From Clostridiales bacterium (GTDB lineage: Bacteria > Bacillota > Clostridia > Lachnospirales > Lachnospiraceae), in the NCBI GenBank assembly GCA_019420425.1, contig JAHZHG010000121.1:1-7788 (forward strand): DNA of 7,788 bases, given 5' to 3'. Made by a program: the position numbers and the translations under genes. Shown here one piece after another: positions 1 to 6,800 of the stretch. A model generated the notes under the pieces. It saw nothing but the letters and a program-made list of their open reading frames with translations. It was not told the origin of the DNA and ran no database searches. Every line of letters starts with the position of its first letter. Within the stretch, counting starts at the first letter, position 1.

Positions 1-59
1 CCTATCGTCTTGCAGGGCATACGCTGCCGCTCGGGGCTGTGCTTCTAAGGCGTAAGTAC

Positions 60-170
60 AATTGAGGTAGTTCGCTGGCTTCCCGACAGGATATATTGGG
101 CCTTACTTTTTTTAGCCGCCTAGACGGGCGATAGGGGCAGAAAGTCTATCACATTAGATATACAGCAGCC
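60..170 (+). repeat. Tandem RNA domain, unit 1
   Basis: This unit begins AATTGAGG (60-67) and ends ACAGCAGCC (162-170). It aligns along its whole length to the unit at 179-285, sharing the anchors AATTGAGG, AGGATA, GGCC and ACAGC(A/G)GCC in the same order. A small hairpin pairs CTG (75-77) with CAG (87-89). CGATAGG at 129-135, which aligns to a helix strand in unit 2, can pair with CCTATCG at 1-7, so this unit may interact with sequence further 5'. Seven T residues (107-113) occur inside it. Confidence 0.6.
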
Positions 171-178
171 GAAAGAGT

Positions 179-285
179 AATTGAGGAAGTTTTCTACTTT
201 TCTGTAGGATAATTCGGCCTCTACGTTTTGCTGAATAGCCGAGACGTAGAGACAGAGATTCTACCGTCTGAGAAGAACAGCGGCC
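179..285 (+). repeat. Tandem RNA domain, unit 2
   Basis: This is a diverged copy of the domain at 60-170, offset by 119 nt at its start and 115 nt at its end. Its first hairpin pairs CTAC (194-197) with GTAG (204-207). At the third pair it has A-U where unit 1 has G-C, a double compensatory change that supports a real helix. A second, perfect 8-bp helix pairs CTCTACGT (219-226) with ACGTAGAG (244-251). A short CAGA/TCTG pairing is possible at 253-256 and 267-270. The unit's last bases (280-285) also form the start of the long closing helix of the following core. Confidence 0.6.
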
Positions 286-457
286 AGGGGTGGCAGTATC
301 CAGGAGGAGCCTTCAAGGGGCGCTCTTAGCGGAGGCGAAATCCGACGCTTACGGAGACTTGGGCGCGAAGGCATTCCTGAGCGTCCTAGTCGTAGTTAGC
401 GGCTAGTTTGCCGGAGCGTTGCCCCAGTGACGGATGGATACTGCCACCCCTGGCTGC
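280..457 (+). ncRNA. Core domain closed by a 23-bp helix
   Basis: Bases 284-302 are perfectly complementary to 435-453 (19 bp). Four more pairs, one of them G-U, extend the helix to 280 and 457. Inside are several candidate hairpins: GCCTTC (309-314) with GGAGGC (331-336), enclosing CGC/GCG; GACGC (344-348) with GCGTC (381-385), stacked on CTTGG/CCTGA; and GTCGT (389-393) with GTGAC (427-431), around CGGC (400-403) with GCCG (410-413). The conserved part of the core continues into the right-hand copy. No uridine run follows the helix, so it does not look like a simple intrinsic terminator. Confidence 0.6.
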
Positions 458-463
458 GTCCGG
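337..463 (+). repeat. Inverted repeat, left arm
   Basis: Bases 337-438 match the reverse complement of 7685-7787 with about eight substitutions and one single-base indel over 103 positions, roughly 91% identity by hand alignment. A block of 17 bases (439-455) then differs almost completely from its 19-base counterpart. Identity resumes in GCGTCCGG (456-463). The arm may extend left of 337, but the partner sequence lies outside the window. Confidence 0.9.
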
Positions 464-474
464 TTAGCCACGAT

Positions 475-1596
475 TTACCCTTCCTCATTCACCAAATTCA
501 ACAACCCATCTCCATACGCATTAACCAGTTCTCCAATAACATCCTCCCCTACCTCACCCCCCGCCGGAAGCTCCGGCCGCTCCTTTACCGCAAATGCCCG
601 CTCTTTTTCGCTGTCCTCTGTCTCCATCCCCATTAGCCGGCGCAGCGCCGCTGCCGCTTCCGCGGCCTCTCTGCCGGAGATGAGCCCCCACATCAGCTGA
701 TCCAGCAGATGGGCATAAAGAGAGGTGTAGGTCACCAGCATATCCCTGCACAGCAGTTCCTCCAGGCACGCCTCAAATTCCGCCCTGGATTTTTCTCCTG
801 TGTAGTATGTCCAGAGCAGGTCGTTGGTAATCCCGAAGCGGTCCATCCGGCGTACTGCCTGGTGTTGGTATTCGGGGCTCAGGCCGGTCTGGAGCTTTAA
901 CGCCTCTTTGACGGCCGCCTTTACCGCCTTTCCGATCAGCTCGCCCAGCTTGCTGTGCTTGCCTGCATTGGTCAGGCAGATCGGGCTCTCCCGGTTTGCT
1001 GCCAGGATTGTACTGTCCGTGCCGGAGCCGGTGGCCAGGCCCATGGAGTAGCGGCTGGGGGCGAGCAGCTCCTGGATGGCTGCGGTTTTGGCCTCTGTGC
1101 AGGTGACCAGCGCCCGGGCCAGCGCGCCCTCTGAAAGATCGGTGTTGAAAAAGACCATCATGTTGATCGTCCCGTTTTTCCCATGGACGGATTTTCCTTC
1201 CAGCTCGTGCCAGGAGGCGGTATCGCCGACCCGGCCGCCGTTTACCTCTATCCCCCCGGTAACGATTGCGGTCACCGTCAGCTCCTTCCACTTTTCCGTT
1301 TTTATGGACACGTTTTCCATCTGGGCCGCGGTGGAAATCCCTGCGGCGGTATCGCTGTCCAGCCCGATTTCCTTTGCAATCAGCTCCATATGCTCCGCAT
1401 AGGTGGGCGCTTTCAGGGTACAGGCCATTCCCGCGCCCACTGTGCAGTCATGATTGAACACCGCAGTCAGGTTTTCCCGGTAGCCGCCGTTGTGGGGAGC
1501 TGTGCTCAGCACGCGGCGTTTGCCGGTAAAAGAAACTACGATGGACTTTTTGTAGCGGTGAACCGCCTCTCCTGTTTCCAGCTCTGCTATTTTCAT
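475..1596 (-). CDS. cbiZ: CbiZ-family adenosylcobinamide amidohydrolase with C-terminal extension
   Basis: CbiZ cleaves the amide bond of adenosylcobinamide to give adenosylcobyric acid, letting cells salvage and remodel corrinoids in the cytoplasm. The 373-residue protein shows the family signatures: STAPHNGG (31-38), FNHD (47-50), the block GTINMMVFFNTDLSEGALA followed by TCTEAKTAA (142-173), ATGSGTDSTILAAN (188-201) and GKHSKLGELIGKAV (212-225). The catalytic-type domain spans about residues 15-232. Residues 235-373 are predicted mainly helical, with an Ala/Glu-rich stretch, and I do not recognise them; many CbiZ proteins end near the domain boundary. I chose the ATG at 1596 because GGGAGG lies 7 nt upstream. 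An in-frame ATG at 1692 would add 32 basic residues but has no good ribosome binding site and lies in a strongly folded leader. The gene is last in the operon, 194 nt after the chelatase motor gene. Confidence 0.85.
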   Translation of the reverse strand: MKIAELETGEAVHRYKKSIVVSFTGKRRVLSTAPHNGGYRENLTAVFNHDCTVGAGMACTLKAPTYAEHMELIAKEIGLDSDTAAGISTAAQMENVSIKTEKWKELTVTAIVTGGIEVNGGRVGDTASWHELEGKSVHGKNGTINMMVFFNTDLSEGALARALVTCTEAKTAAIQELLAPSRYSMGLATGSGTDSTILAANRESPICLTNAGKHSKLGELIGKAVKAAVKEALKLQTGLSPEYQHQAVRRMDRFGITNDLLWTYYTGEKSRAEFEACLEELLCRDMLVTYTSLYAHLLDQLMWGLISGREAAEAAAALRRLMGMETEDSEKERAFAVKERPELPAGGEVGEDVIGELVNAYGDGLLNLVNEEG

Positions 1597-1602
1597 TTCC
1601 TG

Positions 1603-1609
1603 TCCTCCC
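1603..1609 (-). promoter_or_regulatory. Ribosome binding site of cbiZ
   Basis: On the minus strand GGGAGGA lies here, with the GGAGG core (1604-1608) 7 nt before the ATG at 1594-1596. It settles the start codon against the longer open frame beginning at 1692. It sits directly downstream of the last paired strand (1611-1615) of the folded leader, so leader folding could affect access to it. Confidence 0.75.
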
Positions 1610-1610
1610 A

Positions 1611-1703
1611 AAACCTGCGTCTTACCTGAAAGTTCCGCTGCCGCATGGGGCATCCCTGAACGAATGCCGCCTAACCGGCGGCGGACTTTCATGGCAATGG
1701 TTT
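1611..1703 (-). ncRNA. Folded leader upstream of cbiZ (candidate cis-regulatory RNA)
   Basis: Read on the minus strand, bases 1697-1681 and 1638-1622 form a helix of about 16 pairs with two single-base bulges (A1692 and A1634). It contains the matching runs TGAAAGT and ACTTTCA, plus CCGC and GCGG. An outer AAACC/GGTTT pairing (1699-1703 with 1611-1615) can stack below it. Two hairpins cap the helix: CGCC-GGTTA-GGCG (1680-1668) and GCAT/ATGC with an inner GGG/CCC (1667-1643). The ribosome binding site follows at once. A cobalamin riboswitch would be the natural expectation before cbiZ, but I cannot find its conserved core or B12 box. It could instead be a dispersed palindromic repeat. The fold is read by eye; regulation is inferred. 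Confidence 0.4.
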
Positions 1704-1721
1704 AACTTCCGTTTTTATCCT

Positions 1722-1758
1722 GCCCGATTCTGCGGCGTTCGTTATCCGCTTCACGGGC
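1722..1758 (-). other. Nested hairpin after the chelatase motor gene
   Basis: On the minus strand GCCCG (1758-1754) pairs with CGGGC (1726-1722), and inside it GCGG (1749-1746) pairs with CCGC (1735-1732). It begins about 32 nt after the stop codon of the upstream gene, in the same intergenic region as the cbiZ leader. The bases that follow include a run of A on the minus strand (ATAAAAACGG) rather than T, so it is not a classical terminator. It may be part of the same leader fold or an RNA processing or stability site. Confidence 0.3.
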
Positions 1759-1790
1759 TTTGCCGTATGTGCAATGTATCAGACAAATGA

Positions 1791-3815
1791 TTATGTTCTT
1801 TTCTGTCCGCCATAAACGGATACTGCCTCTACGATTCCCTCTGCCTTTAGTTCTTCCATGGTCAGCAGGGTGCCGTTCAGCTTTTTATTCAGCTCTGCGC
1901 ACAGGTGAAACTTGATAAAGTCGTTTTCCGTATCCAAAATAATCGTATGGATTTTCTGGTTGCCGATCCGTTCTGCCGAGCGCAGCGCGTCAGCAAAGGG
2001 ATTGCTGTTTTTCTCTTTTTTCCCGCTGGCCCGCCCGTCCGACACCAGTACAATGGTGGGCAGGGCATCCGGTTCCCGCATTTTCAGTCCCATGATTACC
2101 TCATAGGCCAGGTCCAATCCGGCGGCCAGAGGGGTCTTTCCCCCTGTGGGCAGCTCGGAGAGCTTTTTCTGGGCCAGGTCTACGCTTCTGGTAATGCCAA
2201 GGAGCAGCTCTGCCTTATCCTTTCGGAAGGCGATCAGGCCGACCCGGTCACGCTTTTGGTAGGAAACGTTCAGCAGGGATAAAATGGCCGCCTTTACCTC
2301 CCGCATCCTCCGGTTGGCCCCCATGGATGCGCTGGCGTCCACCACAAACAGAATGCAGCCCCCGGTGCGCTTTTCCCGGATTTTTATCCGCATATCTGCT
2401 TTGTCAATGGCAATCGCCCGGTTTCCTCTGTCGCGGACGTGCTGGAAGGGCGCGGCTGCGCGGACGGTGGCGTCAAAGGCCAGATCGGTCACCTTTTCTT
2501 CTCCGGCCATGCGGTAGCCCACGTATCGGCCCTGATGGTTTTCGGATTTGACTAGGCTTCTCCTGCCGGAGCCCTGGTTTATCCGGCGGATGGCCGGGGC
2601 CTCCTGCCAGCGCGGGATGAGAAATGCATCTCCGCACTCCTCCACCCCGTCGTCGGCTCCCTCCGCCGGGTCAGCATCCCCGGAGTCCGCATCCGCAGCA
2701 GGATTTGTACTGCTGTTTTTTTCTTCGGGCTGTGCATCCGGGCCGTCCGTTTCATTTGTACCGGCAGTTTCCTGCTCCGGCCCGGCATTCTGCGCCTCCT
2801 CCTGATCGCTGCCCCAATCGGCATTGTCCGGATTCTGTCCGCCGGAAGAATCGCCGTCTTGTTCCTGGTTTCCGCTGTCGTTCTGCTCCTGGCCCTTGTC
2901 CTCGCTTTGGTTCTGGTCATCGTTTGCTTCTTCACGCTGACTGTCCTGCGGCGGTACGGCCAAGGAGACGTCCATCGCCCGGTGGGCCAGCGCGTATTTG
3001 GCCGCTTCCTTGATGTCCTCTGTATTCCGCATTCTTCTGCCGTCCAGAGCGGCGATGGCTCTGGCTGCCTCTATGACGGCCAGCTCGCCCCGGTGGCCGC
3101 AGCAATTGGCATTAGCGCTTAAGGACGCTGCCAGATTCAGGGCGTTTTCTGTGATCTCCACCTCGGGGAGCAGCTCCTTTGCTTTGCCAAGCTTCTTTTT
3201 CAGACGGCGAGTTTCCTCGCTGTACATATCCACAAACTGCAGCGGGTTTTGCTCAAATTCCAGCCTGCGCCGCATGATCTCTACCCGGGTGGTCAGATCG
3301 GTTTCTCCCTCTGCCTCCACGTACAGGCCAAAACGGTCGAGAAACTGGGGGCGCAGCTTTCCCTCCTCCTGATTCATGCTGCCGATCAGCACAAAACGGC
3401 TGTCGTGGGTGCAGGAAATTCCCTCCCGTTCGACCACATTCCGCCCGCTGGCCGCCGTCTCCAGCAGCGCGTTTACGATGTGGTCGCTCAGCAGATTTAC
3501 TTCATCCACATAGAGGATATTTCCGTCTGCTTCTTTTAATATCCCCGGCTCCAGCACACTCTCTCCCCGGAGCATGGCTTTGCTAAAGTCAATGGAGCCT
3601 ACCAGCCTGTCCTCCGTCACGTTCAGGGGCAGCTCCACCAGCCGCTGCCCGTCCGAGAGTGCGGCAAGGCCCCGCACCAGAGTAGACTTTGCCGTCCCCT
3701 TCTCTCCCGCAATCAGTACGCCCCCCACATGGGGATTCACCAGATTCCACATCAATGCCTGCTTGATTTTCTCCTGTCCCAGCACTGCGGCAAAGGGAAA
3801 TACCACTCGTTTCAT
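1791..3815 (-). CDS. Fused AAA+/VWA chelatase motor subunit (ChlI-ChlD / CobS-CobT type)
   Basis: This 674-residue protein combines the ATPase and scaffold functions that are split in CobS/CobT or ChlI/ChlD, and should drive the CobN-type subunit encoded just upstream. The AAA+ domain has Walker A GEKGTAKS (37-44), Walker B ILYVDE (100-105), a sensor region GSMNQ (145-149) and RPQFLDRFG (155-163) with the expected arginine. A low-complexity linker rich in Asp, Glu, Gln, Asn and Gly covers about residues 287-396. A conserved block, GRYVGYRM then DLAFDATVRAAAPFQ, precedes the C-terminal VWA domain. That domain has a complete metal-binding MIDAS: DASAS (493-497), Thr561 and Asp593 in VSDG. The start is supported by AAAAGGAG 7 nt upstream (3823-3830). 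The gene begins 29 nt after the cobN stop, which indicates co-transcription. The metal cannot be read from this subunit; cobalt is inferred from the neighbours. Confidence 0.88.
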   Translation of the reverse strand: MKRVVFPFAAVLGQEKIKQALMWNLVNPHVGGVLIAGEKGTAKSTLVRGLAALSDGQRLVELPLNVTEDRLVGSIDFSKAMLRGESVLEPGILKEADGNILYVDEVNLLSDHIVNALLETAASGRNVVEREGISCTHDSRFVLIGSMNQEEGKLRPQFLDRFGLYVEAEGETDLTTRVEIMRRRLEFEQNPLQFVDMYSEETRRLKKKLGKAKELLPEVEITENALNLAASLSANANCCGHRGELAVIEAARAIAALDGRRMRNTEDIKEAAKYALAHRAMDVSLAVPPQDSQREEANDDQNQSEDKGQEQNDSGNQEQDGDSSGGQNPDNADWGSDQEEAQNAGPEQETAGTNETDGPDAQPEEKNSSTNPAADADSGDADPAEGADDGVEECGDAFLIPRWQEAPAIRRINQGSGRRSLVKSENHQGRYVGYRMAGEEKVTDLAFDATVRAAAPFQHVRDRGNRAIAIDKADMRIKIREKRTGGCILFVVDASASMGANRRMREVKAAILSLLNVSYQKRDRVGLIAFRKDKAELLLGITRSVDLAQKKLSELPTGGKTPLAAGLDLAYEVIMGLKMREPDALPTIVLVSDGRASGKKEKNSNPFADALRSAERIGNQKIHTIILDTENDFIKFHLCAELNKKLNGTLLTMEELKAEGIVEAVSVYGGQKRT

Positions 3816-3844
3816 CTCACTGCTCCTTTTGTCTCCATTCCCTG

Positions 3845-6800
3845 CTATTCATGCAGTCCTTCAATGTCGCCTTCCACATCCATATAAATCTCCCGCAGAC
3901 GGCTCAAATCCTCCGCCGAGGCGTTCCACATTCCTCGGGCCGAGGCCTCCAGCAGGCGCTCGGCGATATTCTGCATGGCGTACAGATTGACCTCCCGTAT
4001 CCACCGGGCGTTTTCCTCGTCAAACGCATACCGGTCGGCAATCGCTTTGTACATCCAGTCGTCGATCACGTGGGTGGTTGCGTCCCATCCAAATACAATG
4101 TCCACCATGGAGGAAACCTCCAGCGCTCCTTTATATCCGTGCCGTTTCAGGCCTTCGATCCATCTTGGATTGTTGATCCTGGCCCGCATGATTTTGGACG
4201 CCTCCTCATGGAGGGAGGCAATCTCCGGCCTGTCCTCGTCCGCCGTATTGGGAATATAGGCCGGCTTTGTCCGCCCGCTGTGGGTGTTCACCGCGCAGGC
4301 AAGCCCGCCGAAGTAATTATAAAAATCATCGCTGCCCAGCATGTCCGTCTCGATATTGGACTCATTTTTCACCGATACGTCCGTCTGGGACAGCCTTCTG
4401 GCAAAATCCTCATACCGCTTTTCTCCGTGCAGCCGCTTTCCGTAGGCATGGCAGCCCCAGGCGGTAAATACCTTGCCCAGATCCTCGCTGGTATCCCATT
4501 TCTTTGCATAGACCAGCTCCTTGACCCCGGCCCCGTACGTTCCCGGCGGATCGCCGAATATCCGCAGGGAGGCCCGGCCAAAGGCCTGCTCCCGGCTGAG
4601 GCCCCGGCGCATAAATTCCGCCATCTCTGTCTCGATATGCTTTTTCACATAATTCTGCTCATGGGGCTCATCCAGGGCGGCCACCAGATTCACCGCATCC
4701 TCAATCCGTTCGATCAGGTTGGGGAAGGTGTCCCGCATCAGGCCGGTGATCCTCAAGGTAACGTCTATCCGCGGACGGTTCAGCTCCTCCAGGGGAATTA
4801 CCTCCATGCCGATTACCCGGTCGCTGCTGCCCAGCCATACCGGCCGGATGCCAAACAGATACAGGATTTCCGCAATATCGTCTCCCGTGGTGCGCATGGC
4901 CTCCGTAGCGTACACCAGGATTGCCACATTTTCCGGCAGCCTTCCGTCGTCCGCCATACACCGCTCCAGCAGCTGGCCGCCCAGCCTGACTCCCGTAGCC
5001 CAGGCCGTGCGGGTGGGGATTGCCGACGGGTCTATGGTATAAAAATTCCTTCCCGTGGGCAGCAAGTGCACATTTCCCCTGGTGGGACAGCCTGACTGCC
5101 CGGCCGGAACCATATGGCCCGAAAAGCTGCCGAGGAAGGAATCCATCTCTTTTTCCGCGCCCTCGATGCGGGGCTTTACTTCGTCCGCGGCAAAGGCAAG
5201 GACGGCCCGAAGCGGCCCGGAATCTCCTTTGCCTAAAACCTCCTCTGCACGGATCAGCTCCTCTATGCTTTCCTTTCGATATTCCCGTTTTTCCCATTCA
5301 GTGAACAACCGCCGGCCGCATTCGTCCAGCTCCTCCCGGAGCATGGCGTTTGTCCGGCCGTCCGCGCGCAGGTGCGTGGGATTTTCCAGCAGCTCATCCA
5401 TGGAAACCCCCGCTGCCTGGCACAACGCCTCCCGCAGGGAGAGAATATCGCCGTTTCCCACGCGCAGCAGCACGCGGATCATATTGCGGAGCTGGTCTCC
5501 TTTGGGATTTTCGCCGTAAATGTGCAGGCCGTCCTTTATCTCGTGGGCCTGTATCCGGCTTGTCCAGGCGTGGATTTTATCGATGCAGCCGTCCAGATCC
5601 GTTTTTGCATCCTCTTCGGTCAGCTCCAGATCCCGGTTCAGCTCCAGATCGCAGGCCAGCTTCCAGATCCGCCCGGCAATTTCCGGGACGCGGCTTTTAT
5701 CCGCCAGCATAAAGTGATAGTATTCCTTCAGCATCCCGTCCAGATCGGTCAGTTCGTCATAGGTTCCGCTCTCCACAAAGGAGGGAATCAAATGATCCAG
5801 GATCACACAGCTGCCCCGGCGCTTGGCCTGGGTGCCCTCGCCCGGATTGCTGATGATATACGGATAGATATTCGGCAGCGTGCCCACGGCCACATCCGGG
5901 TAGCTGGAATTGTCCAGCCCCACCTCTCTTCCCGGCAGCCACTCTAGGCTGCCATGGGTGCCCACATGCACCACCGCATTGGCCTGGAACACCTCCTCAA
6001 TCCACCGGTAAAACGCCAGATACTGGTGCGGGCAGACGATCTCTGTGTTGTGGAACAGCTCCTCCGCCTTTTCCATCAGCACCCGCGGCGGCTGGAGGCC
6101 GATAAACAGGTTCCCGTTCAGGATTCCCGGGATCAGCACCTGTCCGCCGGCGGTCATATATTCTCCCGGCGGCTTCCCCCAGTCCCGCTCCAGCTCCTGC
6201 CGTACCTTTTCCGTAAAGCTGTCAAACCACTGGCCGTACCTTGCCCGGTCAATCCGGTCAATGCTCTTTTCCAGCAGCTGCTCCTCGCTGCTCCACCGCC
6301 CGTCGTTGGTCACGCCGTCAATGATGCGGCCGATGATCTCCTGGCCGTCGGCAAAATCATAGTCCAGCTGCAGACCTTCCTTTTTCAGCGCCTCCACCAT
6401 CCGGTAAACGGACTCCGGGGAATCCAGTCCGGAGGCACAGCCGATGGTATCATTGCGCGGAGGCATGTTGTGGAACAAAATTGCGATCTTTTTGTCCTTC
6501 ATGGGGATGCGGGACAGGATGGCCCAGTTATACGCCAGCCGGCACGCGCTCTGCACCCGCTCGGGTATGGGCCGCGCCCTGTCTCTGACGTCATTGTCCT
6601 CCCGGATTTTTTCCGTATAAGCCACAGGCCAGGTGATGATCTGTCCGTCAAACTCCGGCTGAAATACCTGGTAGGGCAGGGTCTGGGGATGGATACCGGC
6701 CGGAGCCTCCTTCCACTCCTCATACGTATAGGTCGAAGTCATGACCTGGAGCACCGGCACGTCCAGCAGCTCAAACACCGAATTTTCCTGGGCCCTGCTC

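Larger units (their letters stand above)
1..463 (+). ncRNA. Modular structured RNA element, left copy (5' end outside window)
   Basis: This stretch has no credible open reading frame but is dense in nested inverted repeats. On the plus strand it shows two tandem domains (60-170, 179-285), then a core of about 130 nt closed by a long helix (280-302 with 435-457), then a conserved tail ending GCGTCCGG at 456-463. The core's 3' part recurs inverted at the right edge of the window. Differences between the copies keep pairs as G-U on this strand but would be C-A mismatches on the other strand, which supports plus-strand RNA. The element stops 11 nt before the end of the convergent cbiZ gene. The conserved motifs of cobalamin riboswitches, tmRNA, RNase P and group II intron domain V are not recognisable. 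I do not know its family; a HEARO/omega-RNA-like or another large ornate RNA is possible but unproven. Structure is seen; transcription is inferred. Confidence 0.6.

Noticed and set aside
75..113. Intrinsic terminator: hairpin followed by seven T residues (107-113)
   Set aside because: The hairpin (75-89) is weak and separated from the T run by 17 bases, and the aligned position in unit 2 is only a short T run inside another helix loop.
284..453. Retron non-coding RNA, because of the long perfect terminal helix
   Set aside because: No reverse transcriptase gene is present in the window, and the enclosed sequence is highly conserved between copies, unlike typical msd stems.
303..463. Cobalamin riboswitch, suggested by GGCGAAATCC and CCAGGAGGAG and by the nearby B12-type genes
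   Set aside because: The order and remaining core motifs are wrong: no GCCACTG, no CCCGC-ACTG element and no proper B12 box downstream. The left copy also points toward the 3' end of cbiZ rather than a start codon.
1..474. CRISPR array
   Set aside because: The repeats are long, only two clear units are seen, and they are diverged with compensatory changes, not short identical repeats with unique spacers.
427..700. Small plus-strand open frames near the cbiZ 3' end
   Set aside because: They start inside the structured element and run antisense to cbiZ; no ribosome binding site or recognisable protein features.
1597..1692. N-terminal extension of CbiZ from the ATG at 1692
   Set aside because: There is no good ribosome binding site there and the sequence is better explained by a folded leader. 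The ATG at 1596 has GGAGG at ideal spacing and starts just ahead of the conserved domain.
3851..5095. Long plus-strand open frame opposite cobN, and other antisense frames
   Set aside because: They lie opposite well-supported genes with conserved motifs, contain no recognisable domain, and are expected in GC-rich coding DNA.
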